Assembly: GCF_021190955.1 (NCBI RefSeq)
Contig: NZ_JAIOAO010000004.1
Coordinates: 434,001-498,000, forward strand
From: Parachryseolinea silvisoli
GTDB taxonomy: Bacteria > Bacteroidota > Bacteroidia > Cytophagales > Cyclobacteriaceae
Direction: 5' to 3'
DNA: 64,000 nt
Positions within the stretch are counted from its first letter, which is position 1. The number at the start of each line of letters is the position of its first letter. Made by a program: the position numbers and the translations under genes. Of the stretch, positions 7,204-15,998 are shown piece after piece. A model generated the notes under the pieces. The model was not told where the DNA came from. It saw only the letters and a list, made by a program, of their open reading frames with translations, and made no database searches.

Positions 7204-9507
7204 ATGAATAGAATACTATACTGTATAGTGATACTGTTGGCAACGCTCGGTGTTCCGGCCTTTGCGCAGACGCGCGCGCCGGAGCAGGTTGTCGATCCCG
7301 ACACAATTGTCCTGAACAACCAGGAGCTGCAGACTGTGGAAGTGGTGGGAAGAATAGACCGCGACTATCAAAGCGACTATTCGTTTTCCGCCACCCGGTC
7401 CGCCATCCGGAACCAGGAGCTTCCACAGTCACTTTCCACCATTACAAAAGAGCTGATCGCCGATCGGCAGGCGTTTCAGCTGGCCGATGCGGTAAAGACC
7501 GTCAGCGGCGTGGCGCCGTCGAGCTTTTACAATCAATACAACATCCGCGGCATCAGCCAAAACGAAGAAGGGCAGATCATCAACGGCATGCGTACGCGGC
7601 AGTATTACTTTCTGCAGCCGATCACATCAAACATCGAGCGGGTAGAAGTTTTAAAAGGACCGGCGTCGGTAACCTTCTCCAGCGTCGATCCGGGCGGAAG
7701 CATCAATATGGTGACCAAGAAGCCCCTGGCGACCGAGCGCCGGGAGGTCAGCATGAGCGTAGGCAGCTTCAGCACGCTGCGCACCACGCTGGACTTTACC
7801 GGTCCGCTGAACGAATCGAAAACGCTTCTCTACCGCCTTAACGCCGGTCTACAAGAAGGAAGGTCGTACCGCGACCTGGTAAAAAACAACGCGCTGCTGG
7901 TGTCGCCATCGATCAGCTATATCCCCGACGACAAAACGGCCATCAACGCAGAAATGATCTTCAGCAACAGCACCGGCACGCTCGACCGGGGACAACCCAT
8001 TTTCGGTGCTACCGCCGGCGTGACCGATTTGAACAGCACGCCGATCAGCCTGAACCTGGGCGCCGCCAACGACTTTTTTAAGTCCAAAGAAGTCATCGTC
8101 ATGACCGGCGTGCGGCACAAGTTCACGGAGAAGATCGGCGTGAACGTGTCCTATATGAAACAAACCTGGACTGAAAATCTCCAGGAACACCGCACCACCA
8201 ACGCCTTCGCCGTGGACATCGACAACCAATCGATGACCAACCTGGCCGCCATGCAGTTTGTTCAACGGCAGCAATACTGGAACACCGACAACCTGAACGC
8301 GTATTTTACCATCGACTTTACGACGGGACGGGCACAGCATAAAGTACTGGCAGGATATGACCTCAGCCGCTGGCACAAAAGCAAGGGAGGCGGCCAGAAT
8401 TCCGCCCGGGGCTATCTGCTCAACGATGGAACCGTAGCCAATGCGTTCGTTCCCGCGAATGCCGCCCGCTATCAAACCATCACGGTGGACGGCAAAACGT
8501 TGCCGAAGCCAAACGTGCCGCATTTTAATCTCAACAATCCGTCCTATACCATTCGCAACGTAGACGACTATGTGCTCAACGGCCGCACCGCCGTGCCGTC
8601 GGCCATGACGCGCACCGACGCAGTCTATCTGCAAGAGCATGTGAAGATTGGAAAATGGTCGGCGTTGCTCAGCCTGCGCCGGGAGTGGTTTGAAGACATC
8701 ACGAATTACGAGGCACCCGGCGAAGGCTCGTTTGAGAACGCAGCGTGGATACCCCGGGTGGGCATCACCTATGAGGTGATTAAACAAATTCATGTCTATG
8801 CGACCTACCTGGAGGGGTATCAACCGCAATCCAATACCGTTTCGCTCATGCCCAGCACGGGTGCATTCTTTTGGGATCCGAACTCCCCGGCGCGGTTTAA
8901 ACCGCTCATCAGCGATTTAAAAGAGCTCGGCGCCAAAGGCGAATTCTTCGAGGGGAGCGTTACCATGACCGTGGCCGCCTACGAGATCAACCAGGAGAAC
9001 ATTCTCATCAACGCCAACCTCCCGGAGTATCCCGACTCCCTCGTACAACGTGGCGCGGACCGGAGCCGCGGCGTCGAGTGGGAGCTCGCCGGCTACCTGT
9101 TGCCGGGCCTGCAGCTCACCGCTTCGTATAGTCACATCGATGCGCGCATCATCGAGGACGACGATGAGACGCTTCGCGGCAAGCGTAAAGAGAATACCCC
9201 GGTCAACAGCGCCAGCGTCTGGATGCGCTACAATTTTTCACAGCCGGCGCTGCGCGACATCGGGGTGGGGCTGGGCGTGCAGTATAGCGGCGCAAAAGTG
9301 CCCTGGTTCACGCGGGCGTTTGAAGTTCCCGACTATACCGTCGTGGATCTGGCGGTATACTATACGCCGTCAAAGGCAAACATGCAGCTGGCGTTGAATG
9401 TCAACAACGTGTTGAATACCACCTACTGGATCGGCGCGCAAAACTACCTGCGGCTCTTTCCCGCGGCGCCGCGAAATTTTATGCTGACAGCCACCTATAA
9501 ATTCTAA
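7204..9507 (+). CDS. TonB-dependent siderophore/metal receptor
   Basis: A 767-residue outer-membrane receptor of the FhuA/FpvA type. A signal peptide ends at AFAQ (about residue 20). The plug domain has the typical RNQELPQSLSTITKELI, the VSGVAPSSFYNQYNIRG segment and RVEVLKGPASVTF. The 22-strand barrel ends with a C-terminal phenylalanine (TATYKF). Such receptors import chelated metals with TonB energy. The position between an ABC ATPase and two ABC-2 permeases, and after a His/Cys-rich protein, suggests a metal-handling locus. Iron siderophores are the default, but copper or zinc chelates are also possible. The start at 7204 gives a standard signal peptide, and the open frame's upstream extension overlaps the ATPase gene. 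Confidence 0.93.
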   Translation: MNRILYCIVILLATLGVPAFAQTRAPEQVVDPDTIVLNNQELQTVEVVGRIDRDYQSDYSFSATRSAIRNQELPQSLSTITKELIADRQAFQLADAVKTVSGVAPSSFYNQYNIRGISQNEEGQIINGMRTRQYYFLQPITSNIERVEVLKGPASVTFSSVDPGGSINMVTKKPLATERREVSMSVGSFSTLRTTLDFTGPLNESKTLLYRLNAGLQEGRSYRDLVKNNALLVSPSISYIPDDKTAINAEMIFSNSTGTLDRGQPIFGATAGVTDLNSTPISLNLGAANDFFKSKEVIVMTGVRHKFTEKIGVNVSYMKQTWTENLQEHRTTNAFAVDIDNQSMTNLAAMQFVQRQQYWNTDNLNAYFTIDFTTGRAQHKVLAGYDLSRWHKSKGGGQNSARGYLLNDGTVANAFVPANAARYQTITVDGKTLPKPNVPHFNLNNPSYTIRNVDDYVLNGRTAVPSAMTRTDAVYLQEHVKIGKWSALLSLRREWFEDITNYEAPGEGSFENAAWIPRVGITYEVIKQIHVYATYLEGYQPQSNTVSLMPSTGAFFWDPNSPARFKPLISDLKELGAKGEFFEGSVTMTVAAYEINQENILINANLPEYPDSLVQRGADRSRGVEWELAGYLLPGLQLTASYSHIDARIIEDDDETLRGKRKENTPVNSASVWMRYNFSQPALRDIGVGLGVQYSGAKVPWFTRAFEVPDYTVVDLAVYYTPSKANMQLALNVNNVLNTTYWIGAQNYLRLFPAAPRNFMLTATYKF

Positions 9508-9511
9508 CGTC

Positions 9512-10957
9512 ATGAACCGTTCTATTGTAGTATTACTGGCGCGGCAAAGCTGGAAGAATGCCTTCCATTCGCGCGCGATCTATGGTGTCCTGGTCGTTTT
9601 GTTCCTGATGATCGGCTACGCGGCGTACAGCGGGTGGAAAATGTATACCGTTCAAAACGAGATGCGTGAGCACTATCAACGAGTTGCGCGCGAGCGCTGG
9701 GAGGACAATCCCGACAAACATCCCCACCGCATGGCGCACTTCGGCACGTTTGCCTTTCGCATCAAACACCCCCTGAGCCTGTTTGATTTTGGGCTGGAGA
9801 GCTTCACCGGCAACGCCGTGTACCTGGAAGCCCACAAACAAAATACAATCAACTTTTCAGAAGCAAGCATGTCCACCGGGCTGCTCCGGTTTGGCGAGAT
9901 CAGCCTGGCCATGCTGCTGCAAATGGTCGTGCCGTTGATCATCGTGTTCCTGGGATTCGGCGCGGTCGCCGTCGATCGCGAAAACGGCACGTTGAAAATC
10001 TTGCTAACGCAGGGTGCAAGGGGGCGCGAGATCCTGACCGGGAGGTCGCTGGGGCTGTTCGCCGTCGCGATGGTAGTCGTTGTTCCCGCATTTTTTTGTG
10101 CCGCCCTGTTGTTGATCGCCTCGGGCGTTTCCGTTGACCTGGACCTGGTGGGGCGGCTCGCCGGCATAGCACTGGCGTATTTTCTTTTTAACGCGATTGT
10201 CTGCGTCATCACGGTAGCCGTATCGGCCGGCAGCCAGTCGTCCAAAGCGGCCTTGATGAAGCTGTTAGGGGTGTGGCTGCTGCTGGCCGTGCTGCTTCCC
10301 CGAACGTCGCAGGCGTTGGGAAGCTACTTTTTCCCGGCGCCTTCCCGGGTTGCGTTTGAGACCGTGATCGAAGAGGATGTGCTGAAGCAAGGCGATAGCC
10401 ACAACCCCGACGATCCGCACTACAAGCACTTGCGCGACTCGGTGCTGCGCGTACATGCGGTGGACTCGGTCGAGCACCTTCCCTTTAACTATAGCGGGTT
10501 TGTGATGCGCGAGGGCGAACGCATCAGCGCGCGTATCTATCAACAGCATTTGCAGGCCCTGACCCGCCTCTACGACAAACAGAACAGCCTGACCACGGCC
10601 GCCGCCCTGGTCAATCCGTTTACTGCCATCCGAAACCTTTCGATGGCGCTTTCCGGAACAGACGTTGAATCCTATAAAGTATTTCAAAGCGAAGCCGAAG
10701 CCTATCGTTATACCATGGCGCAGGAAATGAATGCACTCCAGATGGAGCTGATCAGCAACCGGAAGCCCGGGCCGCAGGATAAACCCCTTGCCATCAGCCA
10801 CGATCACTGGAAAGAGCTGCCCGACTTTAAACCGCAGGGAATTGCCATCGGTGCATCGTTGCGCGGCGCATGGTTTTCGGCGATGGCGCTGCTGCTGTGG
10901 AGCGTAGGCTCCTGCTGGTGGGTAGGTCGTCTGTCAAAAACACTAAAAGCAATTTGA
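9512..10957 (+). CDS. ABC-2 type permease (NosY/DUF3526-like), first subunit
   Basis: A 481-residue integral membrane protein. One TM segment near 24-44 is followed by a large extracytoplasmic stretch, then a cluster of TM segments (about 135-160, 180-205, 215-235, 250-265), a second soluble domain of about 190 residues and a final TM near 450-470. The motif VDRENGTLKILLTQGARGREIL marks the ABC-2 permease family. This architecture fits the DUF3526/NosY-like permeases. It starts 4 bp after the receptor stop and ends 3 bp before the second permease, so one operon. The ATPase is the gene at 6498. The substrate is unknown; export of a metal chelate or a maturation function at the envelope is possible. 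Confidence 0.85.
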   Translation: MNRSIVVLLARQSWKNAFHSRAIYGVLVVLFLMIGYAAYSGWKMYTVQNEMREHYQRVARERWEDNPDKHPHRMAHFGTFAFRIKHPLSLFDFGLESFTGNAVYLEAHKQNTINFSEASMSTGLLRFGEISLAMLLQMVVPLIIVFLGFGAVAVDRENGTLKILLTQGARGREILTGRSLGLFAVAMVVVVPAFFCAALLLIASGVSVDLDLVGRLAGIALAYFLFNAIVCVITVAVSAGSQSSKAALMKLLGVWLLLAVLLPRTSQALGSYFFPAPSRVAFETVIEEDVLKQGDSHNPDDPHYKHLRDSVLRVHAVDSVEHLPFNYSGFVMREGERISARIYQQHLQALTRLYDKQNSLTTAAALVNPFTAIRNLSMALSGTDVESYKVFQSEAEAYRYTMAQEMNALQMELISNRKPGPQDKPLAISHDHWKELPDFKPQGIAIGASLRGAWFSAMALLLWSVGSCWWVGRLSKTLKAI

Positions 10958-10960
10958 GCT

Positions 10961-12307
10961 ATGTATAGACTATTGATAAAACAATTTATCCGGTCCCGCA
11001 TCACGCTAGGTGCCCTGGCACTGTTGCTGGTCATGGGGTTGGTATCGATCCTGATGGGAAAACAATTTCTGGCCCAGCAGCAGGAACGGATCGTCCAGGT
11101 AACGGAACATCAACGTGAGCATATCGTACGCAACGTCGCGGCCCACGACGAGATGGGCCTCTTGCTTTATTACCTCAAATTTTCCCTCATCAGTCCCCCC
11201 GACAAGCTGTCGGCCCTGTCCATCGGACAACGCGACGTTAACCCCGGTATTCAAAGCATTACCATCCGTACCCTGGAGGGGCAAAAGTACGACACCGACC
11301 TGACGAACCCCGTTCAGCTTCAATCGGGAAACCTCGACCTCGGGTTTGTCATTCTCTATTTATTTCCGTTAGTCATCATTGCCTTCACCTTCAATATCCT
11401 GTCGGAAGACCGGGAGTCGGGTACCTGGAAGACGATCGTGGTACAGTCGCGTTCGGCGTTTCAATTTTTGCTGGCGAAGTTTTTGGTCCGGGCGTTCTTT
11501 CTGTATGGGCTCCTGCTCTTTTTACTGCTGGCGGCGGCCGTCATACTGTCGTTGCCGTTGGGAGAGTCCTACCTGGCATTTGTCGTGCTAAGCGTACTCT
11601 ATAGTACATGCTGGTTTGCCCTGACCTTCTGGCTGGCGCTCTTTAAAAAGAGCTCGGGGTTTACGGTGCTGACGTTGCTGGCCATCTGGGTGACGCTGAC
11701 CATCCTGTTGCCGGCGTCGGTTAACAATCTTGTTGCCACGCTGCACCCGGTGCCCGAATCGCTCAGCACCCTGGTCAAACAACGGGACGGTTACCACGAA
11801 AAGTGGGACCAGGACAAAAAAGTTACCCTGGACAAGTTTTACGCCCGATATCCCCAGTTTGCAAAATACGGTGTGCCCGACGAGACCTTCCACTGGCTGT
11901 GGTACTACGCCATGCAGCAAATGGGCGACGAAGATGCGCGCGCTGACAGCCGCGCCATGCGCGAAAAGATGCTCCAGCGGGAAGAGACCAGTCGTTCTCT
12001 CGCGCGTGCCATTCCCACACTGCATACCCAACTATATTTTAACGACCTGGCCCAAACCAGCCTGGCCGACTATATCCGCTTGCTCGACAGTACCACAACC
12101 TTTCACGAACGAACCCGGCTGTATTTCTATCCGAAGATCTTTGAGCACGCCGCCGTGAAAAACGAAGACTGGGCAGCCGTTAAACCTCAATATTTGCCGC
12201 CCAGGGATACCGTTTGCTGGAGTCCCCTGGTGCTACCGTTGGTCGTCATCATCCTGGTTCTGCTGGGATGGGCCTGGGTTCGTTCACGAAATATTTACTC
12301 AATTTAA
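10961..12307 (+). CDS. ABC-2 type permease (NosY/DUF3526-like), second subunit
   Basis: A 448-residue permease with the same plan as its upstream neighbour: an N-terminal TM (about 13-32), a soluble loop, a TM cluster (about 123-270) beginning with the motif EDRESGTWKTIVVQSRSAFQF, a second loop of about 140 residues, and a last TM near 420-440. The two permeases are clearly paralogous and probably form a heterodimer served by the ATPase at 6498. The gene ends the operon and is followed by a perfect terminator hairpin 11 bp downstream. Confidence 0.85.
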   Translation: MYRLLIKQFIRSRITLGALALLLVMGLVSILMGKQFLAQQQERIVQVTEHQREHIVRNVAAHDEMGLLLYYLKFSLISPPDKLSALSIGQRDVNPGIQSITIRTLEGQKYDTDLTNPVQLQSGNLDLGFVILYLFPLVIIAFTFNILSEDRESGTWKTIVVQSRSAFQFLLAKFLVRAFFLYGLLLFLLLAAAVILSLPLGESYLAFVVLSVLYSTCWFALTFWLALFKKSSGFTVLTLLAIWVTLTILLPASVNNLVATLHPVPESLSTLVKQRDGYHEKWDQDKKVTLDKFYARYPQFAKYGVPDETFHWLWYYAMQQMGDEDARADSRAMREKMLQREETSRSLARAIPTLHTQLYFNDLAQTSLADYIRLLDSTTTFHERTRLYFYPKIFEHAAVKNEDWAAVKPQYLPPRDTVCWSPLVLPLVVIILVLLGWAWVRSRNIYSI

Positions 12308-12318
12308 TATTAACTATA

Positions 12319-12345
12319 TACCGGCCGGGACGTTCCCGGCCGGTA
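12319..12345 (+). terminator. Terminator of the receptor/ABC operon
   Basis: A perfect 12-bp stem TACCGGCCGGGA / TCCCGGCCGGTA with a CGT loop, 11 bp after the last permease stop. The T-tract is weak, but the stem is very stable. The rest of the 350-bp gap to 12658 is A+T-rich and holds one more hairpin (12569-12589) but no convincing gene. Confidence 0.75.
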
Positions 12346-12568
12346 ACGTTGTAAAAGTATAATAAAACATACATGTATATATGACATTTGTGTATTTTAG
12401 GGTATAATTGACACCATAAATCGAAAGACCCCTATAGCTGTTGTCACTTAAACCTAAAACTATATGATGTCTCAATTGTATCGTTACTGGCAGGATCTCG
12501 CTCCGCCGAATGTTAGTCGTTATGGTATATCTGTAGGATAGTATCCAATCATAATTTTTTTTTAACCT

Positions 12569-12589
12569 ATCGGTCGAAAGACGACCGAT
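12569..12589 (+). terminator. Small perfect hairpin in the gap before the accessory block
   Basis: ATCGGTCG / CGACCGAT with a 5-nt loop, preceded by a run of T and followed by T-rich sequence (attttatttttttaac). It may end a short transcript starting in the gap or be part of the leader of the 412-residue gene. Function undecided. Confidence 0.4.
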
Positions 12590-12657
12590 CCAGTATTTTA
12601 TTTTTTTAACTCAACCGGATGGCCGTCAGTCGTCCGTAATGCTAAAGTATTGTTTGT

Positions 12658-13896
12658 ATGGAAGATTCTAAAAATCCGGCACTTCTTCAGGTTCTGACGT
12701 CGTTGACAGAATTGGTGCATAAACATCTATTACCCAAACGGAATGCAAAAGGCTCCGGCAAGGACATGAAGTATGTAAGAGATACGCTCCACCTGGAGGT
12801 GGAGCATATAAAACAAGCGTTGTTGTCCATACGGATATCGGAACAGGTTGATTCCCGGTATCAGGTCCGGTGGGTACAGCAGAAGCTAATGGAATTGATC
12901 AATGTAGTCGTTGCGCGGGGCGGAGCCGAGGAAATCCAGCGGGCGCGGGAAAAGCATGGAATATACCGTCGCTCGCCCGCAAGTCACTTGTTTGAAGAGC
13001 TGGACGGGCTCCTGGTGTATATAGAACATCATTATCCGAAACAGTTTGATTACGGTATACCGCTCTGCGACGGTCAGCGCGAAGTGTGGAAAGCAAAAAT
13101 CTCGAATGAGATGGAGGCTATCTTCACCTGGTTCCGGGCGGAGGAACTTTCCGGATACCTGCGTGAAGTCGTGATCGCGCCATTCTGCGAAGTGATCATG
13201 CCCGAGCGACTGCCGCTCCTGACCCATCGCGAGTGGCAATACCTGCGTGACCTGTGGAGCCAGCTGCTGGATCTCACACGTACCCAGGTTGCCGACACCG
13301 AAGAGGCTTTGCTGCAGGTACTGATACGCTATAATTTCAATAGGGATCAATACCTGGATTATTGCATGCAATACATTTCGACGGAGCTGGCCCGGGGTGA
13401 ATCGGCGGAGGAAGAATACGCGGTCCGTACAAGGCATTACCGTCGCTTGATTATGGAGGCCCGCCCCACACGGAAAATTGCGTTGCTACCGGAGAACGAG
13501 GCGCTTCACACACGGCTGATGACATGGATGGACGAGGATTATGCGTATCATCAGACGTTGGCAGAAACATCGCTAAAAGTAAAGTCCCGGCAGGACCGCA
13601 TACCGCAGAAGGACGTGCCACGGAAGGAGCGACTGGATATTGCGCCGTCTGTCGACAACGCATCCGGATTTTACAAGTTTCTGTTTGAAAGTAAATTTTA
13701 TAGAGAGACCAATGTCAGCGAGATTTGCCGGCATGTCGCCGCGAAATTTTCGACACCGTGTGCCAAAGCGCCGTCGTGGAAAAGTGTTATAGAAGCGTTC
13801 AACAATCCCTCCGAAGCGGCCTGTCGATACGCATCCGATCTATGCCATGAAATGCTCCGCCAGATCGAAGCGTTCCGCAAGGGTAAAAAAAGGTAG
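12658..13896 (+). CDS. Uncharacterised Bacteroidota protein of accessory regions
   Basis: A 412-residue, mostly alpha-helical cytosolic protein without TM segments. It has the plan of a family I recall from Bacteroidota accessory regions but cannot name: a helical N-terminal half with LTHREWQYLRDLWSQLL near 200-216, then YNFNRDQYLDYCMQYI near 224-239, then a basic C-terminal helical domain that looks capable of binding DNA. A distant relation to RteC-type conjugative-transposon regulators is possible but unproven. It is followed by a long G-tract inverted repeat and an excisionase-like gene, a neighbourhood typical of integrated elements. The ATG is preceded by an A+T-rich leader containing GTTTG. 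Confidence 0.6.
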   Translation: MEDSKNPALLQVLTSLTELVHKHLLPKRNAKGSGKDMKYVRDTLHLEVEHIKQALLSIRISEQVDSRYQVRWVQQKLMELINVVVARGGAEEIQRAREKHGIYRRSPASHLFEELDGLLVYIEHHYPKQFDYGIPLCDGQREVWKAKISNEMEAIFTWFRAEELSGYLREVVIAPFCEVIMPERLPLLTHREWQYLRDLWSQLLDLTRTQVADTEEALLQVLIRYNFNRDQYLDYCMQYISTELARGESAEEEYAVRTRHYRRLIMEARPTRKIALLPENEALHTRLMTWMDEDYAYHQTLAETSLKVKSRQDRIPQKDVPRKERLDIAPSVDNASGFYKFLFESKFYRETNVSEICRHVAAKFSTPCAKAPSWKSVIEAFNNPSEAACRYASDLCHEMLRQIEAFRKGKKR

Positions 13897-13957
13897 AAAT
13901 ATTTTTAGGTAAAGTATGCTATACCGGTGTTCACAATGCCTCGTTCCGGCGTTTTTA

Positions 13958-14007
13958 CAGCGGGGGGTAACGGGGGGGTAACTTTTTTTACCCCCTCCTT
14001 ACCGCTG
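13958..14007. repeat. G-tract inverted repeat before the excisionase-like gene
   Basis: A long imperfect palindrome. The outer arms are CAGCGG (from 13958) and the matching CCGCTG (to 14007). The inner perfect arms are GGGGGTAA (13974-13981) and TTACCCCC (13988-13995) with loop CTTTTT. One strand contains runs of six and seven G. It could be a terminator for the 412-residue gene, a binding site for the HTH protein encoded 50 bp downstream, or a replication/recombination site of the element. Confidence 0.6.
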
Positions 14008-14053
14008 GCGCGGCAGTATCGGCCCACAGTATTTTGGTGACATATTTAAATCC

Positions 14054-14356
14054 ATGTATATGTCATTACATCCTTTAACAACCGATGAGCTGCAGGCGCT
14101 CCGCAAAGAACTGCACCGCGATTTACGCAAAGACCTGCTCGACGAAGTACAGACCCTGGTGGCCCAGCGACCGAATGCGCCACCCCCTGACTACCTGCGC
14201 CCGGAAGAGGCCTGTCGCTTTATGCAGATTTCTTCCAGCACCTTGTACAAGCTTCGCAAAAGCGGCTTGCCTTCGATCCGCGTCGAGGGACTCTTATACC
14301 TGCGCGTAAGCGATATCAACAACTTCCTGGCCTCTCAGCAGGTCGTAAACGCGTAA
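14054..14356 (+). CDS. Excisionase/MerR-like helix-turn-helix DNA-binding protein
   Basis: A 100-residue protein with a charged N-terminal helix (KELHRDLRKDLLDEVQ) and a C-terminal winged-helix domain of the HTH_17/excisionase type (about 48-95: RPEEACRFMQISSSTLYKLR, then GLPSIRVEGLLYLRVSDINNFL). Such proteins act as excisionases or small regulators in mobile elements. An upstream TATTTTGG at 14031-14038 resembles the -7 box. The next gene starts 5 bp after its stop, so it leads a probable operon with the replication-type genes. A second start two codons on (14060) is equally plausible. Confidence 0.78.
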   Translation: MYMSLHPLTTDELQALRKELHRDLRKDLLDEVQTLVAQRPNAPPPDYLRPEEACRFMQISSSTLYKLRKSGLPSIRVEGLLYLRVSDINNFLASQQVVNA

Positions 14357-14361
14357 ACGCC

Positions 14362-15240
14362 ATGGTGAACTATGTCAGACACTTCCGCGCGATCCAGTAT
14401 AAGATGGAGGCGGATAGCCGTGTTACGATTTACCATCTCGGTTTATATTGGGCGTTGTTCCAGACGTGGAATGAGCACAGCTTTCAGACGCCCATTCACG
14501 TTTACCGGGACGAGATCATGACGCGTGCAAAAATTCGAACACGCAATACGTATGCGAAATGTATGCGGGAACTATCCGAATAGAATTACATTTCGTATGA
14601 TCCGGCAGCGCATTGCTTTGGGCCGTGGTTGGTCGCCATGCGCAGGCTCGATGGCCTAAAAAATGTCCGCGAACGGCCCGCGGGCGATCCACCGGAGGCG
14701 TCTGTTTCCGGGACAGTTGCCCGTACATCGGAGGGCCATGTTTCCGAGACAACAGGTGAGACAGCATGTGCGTCAACATCTGAGTCAACCGGCCGTACAC
14801 CTACTATAAACTATATAAACAATACAAACATTCAAAACAATTTAAACGATAATGAGCAAGCCAATTCAATTTCAAATTTCGGTAACGATTTTACCCATCC
14901 GGTACAGACGCTCGGCGCGGAAGAAAAAAGTGACACCCGGGGGGGCGGGCCCGGCGCCGGCGACCCACCCGCCGGTGATGGAACCGAAGCCATCCCCGCC
15001 AGCCTCGATGAAGTCTATCCCTTCTTCGCCTCGCTCTATAGCACGCGCGTCGAAGCTGAAAAATTCTACCACTACTTTAACGCCAAAGGCTGGCGAATAG
15101 GAGAGAAATCTCCGATGCACAACTGGCGATCGGCGGCCCGTCACTGGATCCTGAACGCGGTACGGTTCAATCCACACAACGGACCAACGCCCGGTTCGTT
15201 GGCCTCACCAGGGCCGCAGAATTATGCTGAACCCCTTTGA
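14362..15240 (+). pseudogene. Replication-initiator-like gene split by an in-frame amber codon
   Basis: Translation from the ATG at 14362 gives 73 residues that look like the N-terminal winged helix of phage replication initiators (VTIYHLGLYWALFQTWNEHSF). It ends at TAG 14581-14583. The same frame continues without another stop to 15240, and its first codons (NYISYDP) fit the expected wing after MRELSE. The distal part has a polar Ser/Thr linker and a C-terminal block, YHYFNAKGWRIG...NWRSAARHW, which is the helicase-loader-binding tail seen in DnaD/phage primosomal proteins. I read this as one 292-codon gene broken by a single nonsense codon. A restart at ATG 14638 or suppression of the amber cannot be excluded. 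A DnaC-like ATPase follows. Confidence 0.7.
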
Positions 15241-15247
15241 GACAGCG

Positions 15248-15302
15248 TGCGTGTGAGTGTGAGAGCGGGGATAAAATACAAACCCGTTCTTCGCTCTCAC
15301 GC
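15248..15302. terminator. Hairpin of the GTGTGAGAGCG family
   Basis: GCGTGTGAGTGTGAGAGCG pairs imperfectly with CGCTCTCACGC after a 25-nt loop, in the 94-bp gap between the split initiator gene and the ATPase gene. The same sequence family forms the hairpin at 42573-42658 and occurs near 49203-49240. Probably an attenuator or terminator, or a dispersed repeat. Confidence 0.45.
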
Positions 15303-15334
15303 ATGGTGGCGTTAACTTTCAATTTCTAGCCTAC

Positions 15335-15949
15335 ATGAAAAATTTTGATTTTTATTGGTGCGTGTCGTTTCTGGAACGGCACGGCAAGAAGCTCTTTGGT
15401 CCGTCGTTTCTCATCCGGCGCGAAGATCATCCCGTCATCCGGAAACTGCTGGTCTATTTCTTACAACTGGAAAGCGAGGCTATGGCGCTCGGCATCGACC
15501 TGGCGAAGGGCATCCTGCTCTCGGGTCCTGTCGGCTGTGGAAAGACGGCCTTGATGACATTGATGAATTATATTCCGGGTCCCGGTCGTAATTATACCGT
15601 GCGGCCGTGTCGTGACGTCAGCCTTGATTTTATACAAGATGGATACGAAGTGATCGGACGATACAGCAAGTTTTCGTACAACGGCTCCACGCCGAAGATC
15701 TATTGCTTTGATGACCTGGGGGCAGAACGGAATTTCAAATATTTCGGTAATGACTGCAATGTCATGGGCGAGATATTGCTAAGCCGATATGACATGTTCG
15801 TCAGTCAGGGTATGGTCACGCATATCACGACCAACCTGCCAGCCGGCTTGTTGGAGAAGACGTATGGCGACCGCGTGCGTTCACGGCTGCGGGAACAAAT
15901 GAACCTGATAGCGTTTGATGAAAAAGCGCCCGACAAGCGCGGGAGGTAA
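15335..15949 (+). CDS. DnaC-like P-loop ATPase (putative helicase loader)
   Basis: A 204-residue AAA+/RecA-type ATPase. Walker A is SGPVGCGKT (63-71), Walker B is IYCFDDLGAE near 120-128, and a sensor-like THITTNLP (about 168-175) and arginine-rich RVRSRLREQMN follow, as in DnaC/IstB-type loaders. Together with the winged-helix protein encoded upstream it forms an initiator-plus-loader pair like those of phage replication modules. It lacks the long N-terminal helicase-binding domain of E. coli DnaC, so it is closer to phage or element loaders. It ends at a bidirectional hairpin shared with the convergent DUF5675 cluster. Confidence 0.8.
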   Translation: MKNFDFYWCVSFLERHGKKLFGPSFLIRREDHPVIRKLLVYFLQLESEAMALGIDLAKGILLSGPVGCGKTALMTLMNYIPGPGRNYTVRPCRDVSLDFIQDGYEVIGRYSKFSYNGSTPKIYCFDDLGAERNFKYFGNDCNVMGEILLSRYDMFVSQGMVTHITTNLPAGLLEKTYGDRVRSRLREQMNLIAFDEKAPDKRGR

Positions 15950-15961
15950 AACCAGGGAAAA

Positions 15962-15991
15962 AAAAGGCCGTCGCCGAAAGGAGACGGCCTT
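15962..15991. terminator. Bidirectional terminator
   Basis: AAAGGCCGTC / GACGGCCTTT with a 10-nt loop, flanked by A-tract on the left and TTTCTTC on the right. It lies between the convergent ATPase gene and the leftward cluster ending at 15999 and can serve both. Confidence 0.85.
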
Positions 15992-15998
15992 TCTTCAT

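Noticed and set aside
12464-12541. Short ORF of 25 residues (MMSQLYRYWQDL...) in the gap before the accessory block.
   Set aside because: No similarity pattern, no promoter box in place and no neighbour it would couple to. Too short to support without comparative data.
12658-13896. Calling this gene rteC.
   Set aside because: Only general helical layout and genomic setting agree. The typical RteC central motif with YYRSG is not present.
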